Below, piece by piece: positions 47,533-58,948 of a DNA stretch of 64,000 nucleotides; the stretch's first letter is position 1, and each line of letters starts with the position of its first letter. This stretch comes from Hysterium pulicare CBS 123377 (taxonomy: Eukaryota > Ascomycota > Dothideomycetes > Hysteriales > Hysteriaceae). Below the pieces are notes generated by a model. That model was not told the DNA's origin. It was given only the letters and a program-made list of their open reading frames with translations, and did no database searches. The stretch covers positions 1-64,000 of the forward strand of contig AJFK01000278.1 of NCBI GenBank assembly GCA_000467715.1, in the 5' to 3' direction. Both the position numbers and the translations under genes were made by a program.

Positions 47533-48140
47533 GAAAAGTCTTTGTTCTGTACGATTAGTAAGGGTTTATGAAGAATCATGGCGAGTTCATCTTGAATAGT
47601 CCTCGATCGATATGAATATCTACACTGACACTGACCCGGATGGGTCTTGCATGTCTAACATTTCACCAGTCATCCAAAATAGTGTTCATTGTGATTGGCT
47701 CAACTGATTGAGGGACTAGCGGAAATGGATATCCACCACCAAAATCTCCACTCCTCTTACACCCGACATCTCCTTTAGATGCCTCTGAATCTATTATTAT
47801 GCGCCTTGAGCGCAACACGTCCCCTAACCGGATATCAGATCATTGTGGGGAAAGCGCATTATCGAGCCTCTTCCCAAGGCTTGTGAGCCCCGCAAACACT
47901 CAGGGGAAGCTCGGAGAGTCGGTTCGGGTCTGATTTGTCCGCCCTGCCGCTTGGCTTTCATATCATGGGGACTGGCTGGAGCAAGATGTTAAGGCGGGGC
48001 TTCTAGATGCGGTTCTTTCATCGTGTGAAAGTCGATGCGGGAGCTTATATCATGCTTTCATCCCAGTACCGGTTCTTGCCGTTCGAGAACCGTCTTCACT
48101 GAATATCTATCATCGTCTTTGATCATCACGAAGAGTCGAG
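47533..48140. other. Intergenic gap before the P450 group
   Basis: About 600 bp, boundary between housekeeping and accessory parts. No gene seen. Confidence 0.4.
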
Positions 48141-49927
48141 ATGAACAGAATTTCAGAACATCGGGCGCCTATTCTTCTTGGGACTGTTGCGGGAGTCGTG
48201 AGTATCCCCTAAATCCATTCGAGGTTGGTTTGGACATTATGTTGACATTTAAAGGGATTTTTGTATATCGCATATGTTGCGATCTATCGATTATTCTTCC
48301 ACCCTCTCGCAAAATACCCAGGACCTCGCCTCAATGCAGTTACTCAATTACCGGCAATTGTGACTGTACTCACTGGACGTCTCCCTATGTACACGAAGAC
48401 ATTACACGACAAATATGGTACAGTTGCTCAAGTGTCCTTTAGATAGCAAAGTAGGGATTGTTTATACCTTCTAGGCCCCATTGTACGGCTTAGCCCCAAC
48501 GAATTGTCGTTCAATACCGTTCAGGCATGGGAGGATATTTACGGTCATCGTCTAGGCCGTCCAAACATGGCGAAGGATCCTATCCATGTTGGCGCCGTAG
48601 ATCCTGTGCCAGGAGTTTCTACAATCTCCATGTCCGACAATGAGACCCATGCTCGTCAACGTCGAGCATTATCCCATGGATTTTCGCAGCAGGCTCTTTG
48701 GGGTCAAGAAGAAATTGTCCAAAGTTACGTCACGAAGCTCCTCAACAACGTCAAAGGCTTTGCGGAGCGAAAAGAGTCATTCAATATTGTGGACTGGTAC
48801 AACTTTATGACCTTTGATGTTATCGGAGACTTGAGTTTTGGAGAATCATTTGGATGCCTGGATCGCGGGGATTTCCATTTCTGGATCACGCTCATCTTCA
48901 GATCGGTTCAAGCCGGTGCTATCGAAGCAGCTACTAGAAGATTTGCAACGGCGGGCTCACCTTTGCAGCAATATATGATGCGCTGGATTCCGAACGAGCT
49001 GCGGAAACAACGCAGAGATCATTTGGCTTACAGTAAGGAGAAAGTGCTGAAGTATGTGTATTCGGGCCTCGCAATGTTTGCTGTTAGTAACACAATATTC
49101 CAGACGACTTTCGGACACCAAGAGCGATCGAAAAGATTTCATTTACTACATTCTGCGGCAATCGAAAAGAGTCGACTTGTCTCAGGATGAGATCATTGTC
49201 AATGGAGCCCTCTTTATGTGAGTAACTCCCCGAATGCAGACTTTCATCCCGCTGACGTTTAAAAGTGTTGCTGGAAGCGAAACGACCGCCATGACCCTTT
49301 CTGCAATGACAAACTTCCTCATCCGAAATCCCAGATGCTTCAATATACTGAAAAAAGAGATCCGAGGGTCCTTCAAATCTGAAGAAGAGATCACGGTCGA
49401 AAAGGCGACGAACTTGCGCTATCTCAACGCATGCATTGAAGAGACACTACGAATGCTTCCACCTGCGCCAATCGGGTTTCTAAGATCAGTACCCGCCGGT
49501 GGTGACACCATCGATGGAGAATATCTCCCTGGAGGCACTACTGTATCGGTGAGCTCGTGGTGTGCTCAACATAACGCAGCAAATTTTAAGAACCCAGATG
49601 AGTTCATTCCAGAGAGGTGGTTTGATGCGGCCTACAGCACAGATCATAAGCTTGCCAGCCGTCCTTTCTCCCTCGGACCTAGAGGTTGTATAGGGAAGAA
49701 GTAAGTACCTTGATCCGTGTGCAATATATGCGTTCCTGACAATGGAAATCAGCCTAGCCTACCTTGAAATGAGACTCGCTTTCAGCCGCTTGTTCTGGGG
49801 CTACGATGTTACGACGACCGATGGTGCGCCTGACTGGGAAACAGAAGGTCAAATGAAGAACATGAGGGCCTATAGTACTTGGGTCAAGCCGGAATTGAAC
49901 GTCATAGTAACGCCGGTAAAGAGATAG
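48141..49927 (+). CDS. Cytochrome P450 monooxygenase
   Basis: CDS is join(48141..48197, 48255..48417, 48475..49051, 49104..49217, 49266..49700, 49753..49927), 506 aa. The N-terminal anchor GFLYIAYVAIYRLFFHP is followed by the Pro hinge KYPGPRLNA. The I-helix has VAGSETTA (oxygen-binding Thr), the K-helix has EETLR, and PERWF precedes the heme loop FSLGPRGCIGKN with the axial Cys. Length and order are standard for an ER P450. The sequence style (RLSPNELSFNTVQAWEDIYG, LSHGFSQQAL) is that of CYP65-like fungal families such as isotrichodermin C-15 hydroxylase relatives. The substrate is unknown. It leads a same-strand group with a regulator, a cyclase-like enzyme and an exporter. Confidence 0.95.
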
Positions 49928-50353
49928 ACGATCAGTAGATGTTCTGCACATACTCGGAGAGACCAGAAGTGTAAAAGACCAGCAGAACTAGAAAAGACAT
50001 AGACATCCGAGAAGTATCATTCTGGGTATTTCTTTACTTCGTTTGTTGAGATAGTTGTCCCCAAGCAAGCAGACAGCTACGTAGTCCATGCCCAGGTGGG
50101 TTTATCTTCAATCGAAACAATTCACGTGACTTCACTTTGTTCAACCGGTGTCATGGCTCTCATAAAGCAAAAGAAGACCTCATTGGTTTTACTGCTCTAT
50201 ACGGGCACCCTAGGCTGTCTCTGTCTATAGAAGAATGCGGGGAAGATGCAGAACGGGGACGAATGGGCCGTGCTTTCCGGGCTGCACGACCCCTCTGTAG
50301 ACCTTTCAGGACTCCCTTGCCCTTACTCACGCACGCTCTTAAACTACACCACC
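49928..50353. promoter_or_regulatory. Intergenic region between P450 and regulator, with TCACGTGA
   Basis: About 430 bp. The palindrome TCACGTGA (50122-50129) lies 225 bp upstream of the regulator start. No other signal called. Confidence 0.4.
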
Positions 50354-52619
50354 ATGTCAGCTAAGCGCAAGCATGGAGCAAATGCACCGAATAATACAGC
50401 GGATCATGCTGAACCGGACGGCCCGCGGACAGGAAATCAAAGTGCGCCCACAGAAAATTACCCACGGAAACGAATAGCGATTGCCGTAAGCTTCCGCCTT
50501 CGTACGAAATGCTTCCCCGGAGGTTGAGACGCTGACATGGTGCATTCGAAAAGTGCAATGTCTGTAGATTTCGAAAGACCCGTTGTGATGCTGCCAGACC
50601 TTCATGCGGATTCTGCACTGATTTGGGAATTGAGTGCACATATCGCAAGCCTACTGTTGGAGATCGGTACGTCTTTCCGTTAACTTTGCATGAAGCACCC
50701 TTGTAATGTAAATGCTGAATAATCTACGTATAGAGTGAAGCCAGCTGATGCTGCCCCTGAGGCGCTTGCCAACATTGAGAGACGTCTATCTCAACTCGAG
50801 GCCAGGTTGGACTCACCGAGACAGCCTGGCTCGAGTTCGATGCTTTCACCTCAGCTTTCTAGTGCGAGCGAAGTAATTCAGCCCCATGAATCAAGGTCTC
50901 GCCAGTCCAGTGTGAACAGAGGACCACTTTCAGATTATCTTGCAAACACTGCTGCTTCAAATCACAACCTCTCATCTCCGGTCACATCATACGATTTTGC
51001 TTTTCGCCAAACCGTCGCGGAGGCTTTGACTGCAAGACCGAGCTTACTGACATTCCGCAGTCCTTCTTACATACACGTGGAAAGCTGGGACTATACCGCG
51101 GACTTTTATGACGATGAGATAAGAGCAGGGGAAGAACTTTGTGACCAATTCGACCAGCTGCTCTTGCAACCGCTTGACCTATCAAAAAGGACGACTCGGC
51201 GCTTACAGCAGAGTTTTGTGGAAAATTTCCTGCGATGGACCCCAATCTTCGACCAACGAACCTGCGTGAACGCGCTCAATCAGGCATCAGCCGGGGACTT
51301 CGTCATGTCAAGTCCTTCTAACTGCCTTACGATGATGTTATTGGCCCTGGGAGCCATCTCCGAAGATCGAAATGAAAGTCCGGATACACAATTTCCTGGT
51401 TTGGATTATTTTGCTCGAGGTTCTCAGATCCTCGAAAGACTGTCACTTCGAACCAGCTGCCTCACGACCCTGCAATGCAGAGTGCTCCAGGCTTCATATT
51501 TCAAGTTTGCCATTCGGCCTCTGCAAGCTTGGAACTCAATCACTCAAGCCGCCAGGGATTGTATGCATCTTTTGACTTCCCGACTTCGGGAAAGAATAAG
51601 CCATTCGGACCAGGAGGCACTTCATCGAGCATTTTGGGCATGTTCAACAATATTACAGTATGATTTGATCTGGACAAAGAGCTTTGCAAGGCATCGCTAA
51701 CAGAGACAGTGAACTAGAAGCGACCATGAAAATGCATTCAACAGGCTTAGTACATTTCCATGACATGGTTCCTCTCCCGCAATTTGACGAGGAAGACTCA
51801 GGTTCTTACTATTTCCTTGCTCAAATAAGCTTACGAAAATTTCTTACGCAATCGCTTGAGGTTGTGGGGTACCATTGTAAGTTCATGTCTCACTATCATT
51901 GGCAGACGTTTAAAGTTGATGCATCAAAGCTGGCAGAGTGATATTTGGCCCAGTAGTAACTTCTGAACTCCGAAAGCAGGTGAGAGGATGGTATGATCAT
52001 CTTCCGCCCGCAATGCGATTTCCAATTGACAGCACGCCTGTGTTCGACTCGAGAAAGTCTTTCTTGCGGGGCCAATACGTCGCACTATTTGTTGTGCTTG
52101 GTTGGCCATCTGTCCTTAAAATCATGGAGCACGGCGAGTCTAACGACACTCGTACCCTGGACCAAGAAACTTTAACTATTGTTAGAGAGCAAGCTGCAGG
52201 TTGTATCAAAGGTTGTTGTCTGTTCTTAAGTGTGGCAGATGAGCAGCTAATGGGTCGGAGGATGGGAACACACTTTACACTATGGGCGTAAGTAGCACCA
52301 TCACGCTCTCCAGACCCAATCGAAATCTGCAAAACAGCTAATCTCTGTGTACTAAATTAGAGCGTACGCAATGCTTGCAACGCTTATCGTTACTTACAAA
52401 TGTCCAGCTCTGGCGTTTGCTCCAGAGACAAAGCAAGAACACCATATCCGAAATGCATACGATATTCTACGGCCTTGGGATCACCTTCCACTTATACATC
52501 GAGGACTCGAGAGGAGTCGAATCTTGATGCATCAGGCTGGGCTTACCGATATTGAAAGCATCTCAGTCGAATCTCCAATACCTAGGCTCAGTGCAGCATT
52601 AGGAACAGGGCTGATTTGA
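50354..52619 (+). CDS. Zn2Cys6 transcription factor with fungal-specific TF domain
   Basis: CDS is join(50354..50485, 50554..50666, 50734..51657, 51704..51876, 51954..52287, 52361..52619), 644 aa. The binuclear zinc cluster starts at the second exon: CNVCRFRKTRC followed by CGFC and C after six residues, i.e. all six Cys present. A leucine-heptad linker (EALANIERRLSQLEARL) follows for dimerisation. The middle-homology region runs from about 190 to 560 (FWACSTIL, MVPLPQFDEE, ELRKQVRGWYDHLPPAMRFP). The intron at 51877-51953 was chosen so that HLVTSELRK is in frame. Position between the P450 and the cyclase/MFS genes suggests a pathway-specific regulator; that is inference. Confidence 0.92.
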
Positions 52620-52847
52620 GATGCATCCGACATACTTGTATATTAGAATAATCAAACCCTGAGGGTTCTAATGCGGAGATCGATACCCGGGGCCCCGCTA
52701 GTTTCCCCGCCTAGTTAGTGTCATCAAGAAGGCGACTTCAGACACTCGTAACCAGAAACAAATGCTATTACAGCCCTCTAACCCCAGGTCGCTCCCCTTG
52801 TAACAAACAAACGCAAGCTTGAAAGGTAGACCGTCAAACGATTTACC

Positions 52848-53959
52848 ATGGCAAACGACCGAAGCACAAGAACACACCCGAAGTTTTCGGAATTACCTCT
52901 TGAGCCATCACATCCACCGCATACAGCATGGGGACTCTACGGCATAGAGGACGAACTTGGTACCTTGAATCACCTGACTCCGGAGCGAACTGTAGCCGCT
53001 GCCAAGGAAGTCAAAACTGGCCTACGTTTCGGGCTCAATTGGAGTTTAGAGCAAATGGACTACACAGGTGGCTTCCGAGAAATACTGAAACATGAGATCT
53101 TCGAGATTGGGAAGAATATGAATGTGTGTTTGACTCAGGATTCTGCCTGGAGCTTCACTGATCTCATGCAAGGATGATAGGATCACCTTCAATACGCAGA
53201 CTAGTACGCAGTGGGATGGCTTACGGCATTGGGGATTCGATGATGGAACTTTTTACAACGGTATGACACAGAAAGAGATTCTTGAGAACAAGACTTCGAG
53301 ATTAGGTATTCAGGGTTGGTGCATCCGATTCAGCTCCCACTTCAAATGTCTTCTGACCAGAATAGCATGGGCGAAAGCTGGAATTGTTGGCAGAGGCGTG
53401 CTAATTGACTTCGTATCCTACGCGGAGCGCAAGGGTATCAAGTATGATCCACTCGAATACTACGCTGTTCCTCTCAAAGTGGCGAAGGAGATTGCTTCGG
53501 AATGCAAATTCGACTTCCAAGCCGGCGACATCATTCTTCTACGGACTGGTAAGTAAATCGTTACGCAAACCCTTGTTTGACTTCTAATCGTAAATTGAAG
53601 GTTTCACAACCGCCTTCGAAAATGCTTCTCTCGAGATCAAGAAGGCCATTATGTCCAAGAGCCCTTTCCAATATCCCGGCATGGAGAGTAACTTTGAAGT
53701 ACTCGCCTGGCTTTGGGACACCAAGATCGCAGCCGTAGCAGGTGACTGTCCGGGTTTCGAAGCATGGCCACCATCAGAGCACGCGATGCATCAGATTCTG
53801 CTTGCTGGGTTTGGCATGCCGATTGGAGAAATGTTTGCGTTGGATGAGCTTGCGAAGGAGTGTGAGAGGCAGAAACGATGGACTTTTATGGTGACGAGTG
53901 AGCCGTTAAACGTGAGAGGCGGAGTTGCTAGCCCACCGAACGCTCTGGCTATTCTGTAG
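52848..53959 (+). CDS. Cyclase-family hydrolase (PF04199-like)
   Basis: CDS is join(52848..53123, 53173..53314, 53366..53548, 53601..53959), 319 aa. The family includes kynurenine formamidase and fungal putative cyclases. Marks are WGLYGIEDELGTLNHLTPE, TSTQWDGLRHWGF, NWAK-like AWAKAGIVGRGVLIDF, GDIILLRTG, and AGDCPGFEAWPP..HQILLAGFGMPIGE. The canonical metal motif HxGTHxDxxxH reads as QTSTQWDGLRH here, so two His are Gln or Thr; Asp and the last His remain. This form is, as far as I recall, common in the fungal branch. Substrate unknown. The acceptor at 53365 is the one that restores AWAKAG. Same strand and close spacing with TF and MFS. Confidence 0.88.
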
Positions 53960-54928
53960 ATTTGTTGCTCGTGGAGGCGTTGGTAGAATAAGAAGGTTAG
54001 CTATGGTATTTCACGTGATTGCTGAAGTCGTGGTGACGTATCTACGCAGCAATCCTACCCTTCTACCACTTCAGCACCGTCACCTCTACTCCTGGAGCAA
54101 ACGCTCCATATCAGTGTCACATTATCAATCCTGCGAAGCCTTCTTGTCCCCTCCCACCAATCACTTGCCGTGAAAAGACATGACTCGGCAAACGATAGCC
54201 AGGAAGCCCGGAAGCCTGGACGCAGATTTCGATTCGAAAATCATTCCATTCAAACTGGGCATGAATTGACGCGTTCTGTTCTTCTGCCTAATGAACAGTC
54301 GGAAAAGATTGTACTAGTGGAGAGTTTTGGAGGCATAGTTGTCCTGCTAATGATGGTTTCTAGCCTTCCACTATCAGGCCGATACTCCGACACTCCGAGC
54401 ATCCGGTCACTCCTGAGCACTGGATCTTACCCCAGAAGCGCTATCAAACATAATCCCCATCTGTGCGCACGTGGAGAAAGCTTGCAAATCTGGTCCAGCC
54501 ACGCACCAAAACCCGCACTTACGGTTACGCCCCCAGAATAATGCAAACTTCGCTTCTGCTAGAAAACTTCCCTTATCACCGCACTGTGACCTTTCAATAG
54601 GCTTCCCCGCATTTCTGAATCGACCATTCCGGGGTAGCATGCATGGGTAAACATGTCCGCCTCGATGTCGCGTATTGACCGGCCATTCGTCTATCCCTAG
54701 CTTCGACATAAGCATCCGTTAAGCTGCATCAAGCATGGAAAGCATTGGAGCCGAAGGCCAAAATAAGCGGGATATGAAGCCCTGCGGACCCACCGGAAAG
54801 GGCATTGGTTCCTTTATATTTTCAGACGCTTCTTCAATTATATTATTTGCATGACCTGCAGGAACTGACTGTCTCGTTTCCCTTGCGCTGGGAATAACTT
54901 TTTGACCAGGCCACTTTATCCATCAATC
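53960..54928. other. Intergenic gap between cyclase and MFS genes
   Basis: About 970 bp. An open frame of 123 aa (54170-54541) starts only at GTG and has no family look. TCACGTGA occurs at 54011-54018. No gene called. Confidence 0.4.
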
Positions 54929-57140
54929 ATGGCTACCAACTCAGAGAAACCTGAGATCGACCAAGTCAATGTTATGGAAAACTCTTCGTCATCGCATACT
55001 ACTGGCGAACACGTCGACAATGTTGAGAAGGGTGCGCTTGATCGCAACTATCTTCCTAATGAGGCTCGAGATGATGATATTATCACGATGAAGACTTGGA
55101 CTGTCGTCCTTGTAAGTAAATCTGACAACTCCAAGCTTCGTTCACTAAAATGTTCAGATCCTCTCAGCTTCTTATGGTCTCAGTTTCTGGGTAGTTACAT
55201 CCCTCGGATCAATCCAAACGGAGGTAGCTACGCTACTTGGGAATCCTCTAAACTCTGCATGGTGGACTACTGTGTAAGATCTGTAACTCACTTGCTCTGG
55301 TCAGGTACATACTAATGTCAATTCAGCTATACTATGTGCACTGCTATCGGCTTCATGATTTTCGGAGGCAACTCGGATTTGTTTGGCAGGAGATGGTTCA
55401 TTATCAGCGGCAATATTCTCGTCTTCATTGGATACATTGCTATTGGTACTGCCAAAAACACCGAAGCAATCATTGCAGGCTGTGGCCTAATTGGTCTTGT
55501 AAGTGGAACTCATCAACTATTTATTAAAATGCTGACAAGAACGGTTCAACAGGGAGCAGGTCTTTGCCAATTAGCGGCCTTTGCTTTACCAGAGCTGTTG
55601 CCAAATAGGTAAATCTCTTAGTCGGAAAGATTATGAGCATTCATTCTAACGCGGATGACGTAGATATCGCCATATCGGTATCCTGATTGCAGGTACGACT
55701 GACTGAGATCACGCCATTTCCTTCTCTCAACTAATTGGTCCTTAGATGCAAGTACTTGGATTGCCGTTCTCTTCGGCCCTATTGTTGGCCGTTATGCTAT
55801 CAGGCACGGTGATGCTGTAAGATCCCTATCTTGCCTACATTATAGCCGTCGCTCATATATATATTAGTGGAGGTGGCTTTTCTATGCCCCGGCAATTGCC
55901 GTTTGCATTTCATTTGTGCTCTTGATCTGGCTCTACAAGCCTCCAAAACACCCCCGAGGTATCCCATGGCATCAAGCCGTCCGAGAACTGGACTACGTTG
56001 GAATGGTGCTATTCAGTATAGGCGCCGTTCTCGTCTTCACTGGAGTCATTTACACGAACATTATCTCTTCTTCAGACCCTAAGGTCATCGGTATGCTCGT
56101 TTCAGGATTCGCCGTCATTGTCGCCTTTGCACTCTGGGAACAATTTGTTCCTTTGAAGCAACCAATGTGCCCTCCAGAGATTTTTGCTAAAGACAAGGGA
56201 AGAGAATTGTAAGTCTCTTATAAATGGATTCACTCCCAAAGCAGTCGCTAACGTGACATAGCACCTTCCCTTTCATTGCCGGCGTAATCGTGAACATGTT
56301 CTTCTATTCAGTCAACATCGCATACCCGACCTTCATTAACGTCCTTTGGACTGACTCAACGACTCCGCTCTCCACCTCCCTCGAGCTCACGTTACCACAG
56401 AACCTTGGCCTTATTTTCGGATCCATGTTGCTTTGGTTCTTTGGTCTCAAGATTAAACACTGGAAATGGCAGTTCACTGGTGCATTCTTCATCATGACCT
56501 TTTTTGGAGCCCTTCTCGCGTTGGCGAAACCAAATAACAAAGCTATGATAATGGTCTTTGTTTTCATCTGCGAAGGTGCTTATGGATGGGCTCAGACGTT
56601 GTCGATTACATTCATTCAGATGGGAGTGCCACAAACTCAGCTTGGTATTTCTGGCGCTCTTGCGTACGTCCAAACTTCTTTTCCTACTCCTCGCCATATC
56701 TAGAAGTATAGTTGGCTAACGTACCTGTAACAACCAGTGGTGTAGCACGCTGGACCGGCGGCGCCCTCTCCTCCTCCATCTATCTCGCCATTCTCTCGAA
56801 CGTCCAATCCAAACAAGCCGCCTCCCTCGTACCTCGTGCCGCCGAAGCAGCAGGAGCTTCCGCAGCGACCGCAAAGGCTCTCCTTGCAGCGTTGCCTATG
56901 GGCGCTACCGTCATTGAAAAGATTCCTGGTATCACTACTGCAATGGTCGAAGCGGCCGGTGCAGCTTTCACGCAGAGCTACGTTGTGGCGCTGAGAACCA
57001 TCTGTCTCGTCTCAATCGCATTCGGAGTCATTGGAACCATCTGTTGCGCTTTGAGTAATGATATTGGCCCCAAGATGAATAACAAGATTGAGGTGTTCTT
57101 GGAGAATGATATCCAGGCCGATAAGAATAGGTTCCATTAA
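54929..57140 (+). CDS. MFS transporter, TRI12/trichothecene-efflux type
   Basis: CDS is join(54929..55111, 55158..55273, 55327..55498, 55553..55608, 55664..55692, 55746..55816, 55868..56208, 56262..56663, 56738..57140), 590 aa, nine exons. TRI12-type carriers of the DHA2-like class export toxins or drugs at the plasma membrane. A polar N-terminus of about 55 residues is followed by 14 possible membrane segments. Landmarks are GSIQTEVA, the MFS signature GFMIFGGNSDLFGRRWFI (between TM2 and TM3), GAGLCQLAAFALPELLPNRYRH, and GRYAIRHGDAWRWLFY. The late intron phase places GVARWTGGALSSSIY in frame. The small exons (29 and 56 nt) have clean GT-AG ends. It lies with P450, regulator and cyclase and would be the export arm of the group. 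Confidence 0.94.
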
Positions 57141-58089
57141 GCATCGGGGTTTGCGGATGTTTTGGAGAACTAAGAAGATGCGGGATTTGTAATTTGTGTT
57201 GCTTCAAGGAGCTACTGAATAGTTAAATGAAATTGAAACTCCTTGCTGTAAGATTAGCGTGCCTTCCAATGCTTCGAATGGTGCTACATGCCACGACCCG
57301 TAACGTTGATAATAGTGAGTCAAACATTCTATTTACAAACGAAGAAATCCCAGATCTACTTTAATTATTCAGAGAAGAAAGCTTATTATGGTGGTATCGT
57401 ATAAGGCTGTATTTGTTTTCTAGGGTGTAGAAGAGTAGGTGCAGCGAAGTTAGGTTTGATGTAGCTGAGGTTGAAGCAAGATGCGACTTTTCCAGGGGTA
57501 CGCTAAGAGTAAGGATTTGTTCTGACTGAGAGCACATTCAAGAGATACGGCTTATTGTTTGGTCTTTTATGTTCCTTATTTCTACCTAGCCTCAGGCCAG
57601 CTCTTGTTCTTGTTATCACTTGCGGACTGACCTCGATGAGCTTGGCGACTTTTCCGGGCTGGCTTAAAATTAAGGGGTCATTCTAGCAAAGCACAAATTC
57701 AAGAGAGATACTACTGATTCTGTAGTCTATGCTAATTCCTATTTCCGACCAGACTCTAGCCAGCCTTTGTTTCTGTTGTCACTTGTGGATTGACCTCTAT
57801 GAGGTGGGCGGCTTTCCCACAACCAGCACCAGCAGATTATGACTCCTCACTCCCGACCCTGTCCACTGGTACACTTGCGTACTTCAACCAAACTTACTAA
57901 GTAAGCAAACCTCCAATTCTAGAGTAGCATCCTTGGCGCACCTCAAATATCTGTCGCCGGCCGCGAAATTCCTTCTCTTCTCTACCACACTTGCTATACA
58001 ATAATTTACGTAGGCAAGCGTTCTTGTTCCCACACTTTCACACACAGCATACCTACCACGTATCCTAAATTAATTGAACAAGAAGAAAG
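57141..58089. other. Intergenic repeat-bearing region after the MFS gene
   Basis: About 950 bp, no gene supported. It contains the degenerate tandem repeat described separately. Confidence 0.45.
57483..57818. repeat. Degenerate tandem repeat, unit about 162 bp
   Basis: Two head-to-tail units begin at GCGACTTTTCC (57483 and 57645), and a third short start is at 57808 (GCGGCTTTCCC). Shared blocks include ATTCAAGAGA, CCAG-CT.TTGTT and TTATCACTTG/TGTCACTTG then GACCTC. Many differences are C/T or G/A, suggesting old age or RIP-type change. Not coding. Confidence 0.65.
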
Positions 58090-58736
58090 ATGTCTGGCAT
58101 CTTCGTAAGTTAGCCACCTCTCGTTTTTCTGTTTCCCAAAGCCTGTTCCGTCTCCGCCCACGCCCGCCATCTCCCTTCATCTTGCATCCCAACGCACCAT
58201 CCCACTCTGCACACAGCTTCCATCTCCATTCATTGTGTTTCCCAAAGCTTGTTCCTATTCTACGCATGGCTGCCATCTCCCTCCATCTTGTTTCCAAATC
58301 CCAGCCCGACTCTACGCTCGGCTGCCACCTCCATTTATCCCATTACCCGAAACCCCAATTCAACTACGCGTGCCTGGACAAACTGCTAACACCTGTGCAG
58401 ACTAATCAACGACCGGAGACGGAGCCCGAGCGGCTCGCTCGGCAACGAAGAGAAATAGAGGAGGTTCTTGGGAGGCAGGTTCAGGAGCAGACGTGGCGGC
58501 GGATGGAGGCGGCGGCGGAGAGTTTGGATTTTCCTCTATATAGTATATTAGATAGAGTAGATAGGGTTCGTTTTATTGATTTCGAAGCGTTGCATGTTTC
58601 TTTAGAGGAGGGAGCGGGCAAGTTAGAGCGGCTGAGGGAGAAGTTGAAGAAGGATGAAGAGGAAAGGAAGGCGAGAGAAAAACGTATGTTGTCCCCCCCT
58701 ACTAACGACAGAGCAGAGAAGAGACGAAGGGTGTAG
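58090..58736 (+). CDS. Small coiled-coil hypothetical protein
   Basis: CDS is join(58090..58104, 58401..58736), 116 aa. Five codons (MSGIF) lie before a 296-bp intron (GTAAGT..CTAACACCTGTGCAG), then a Glu/Arg-rich helix (ERLARQRREIEEVLGR), a short hydrophobic block with FPLYSILDRVDRVRFIDFEALH, a second coiled coil rich in Lys/Glu and a basic end (KRRRV). I do not recognise the family. The intron is long for this genome and carries a tandem repeat. A frame open through that region (58074-58736) has no good start. Probably nuclear by its tail, but that is a guess. Confidence 0.5.
58131..58296. repeat. Tandem repeat inside the intron of the 58.1 kb gene
   Basis: Two imperfect copies of a block starting GTTTCCCAAAGC (58131-58190 and 58236-58296), each continuing to CCATCTCCCT.CATCTTG. 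Another short copy piece is seen at about 58220. Pyrimidine-rich. Probably neutral intron expansion. Confidence 0.6.
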
Positions 58737-58763
58737 TGTGTTCTTGCTTTTTTTTAGTTTACC

Positions 58764-58900
58764 AAATTGATATTTCCTTTGTTTCTGCCGCGTTCTTTCC
58801 TATATTGTTGTTATAGATAGATTTTTCTTTTGTTAGTGCTTTTTACTGCATTATACTAAATTGATATTTCCTTTGTATTTGCCGCGTTCTTTCCTGTATT
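58764..58900. repeat. 43-bp direct repeat, 94 bp apart
   Basis: Copies at 58764-58806 and 58858-58900 begin AAATTGATATTTCC and share TGCCGCGTTCTTTCCT, with three mismatches. A shorter related piece (ACATTGATAG) follows at about 58912. Confidence 0.8.
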
Positions 58901-58948
58901 TCCTTATACTACATTGATAGTTTGTTTATTTCCTATGTAGCAGTAGCC

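Noticed and set aside
54170-54541. 123-aa frame between cyclase and MFS genes
   Set aside because: No ATG start in good position and no family features; likely chance.
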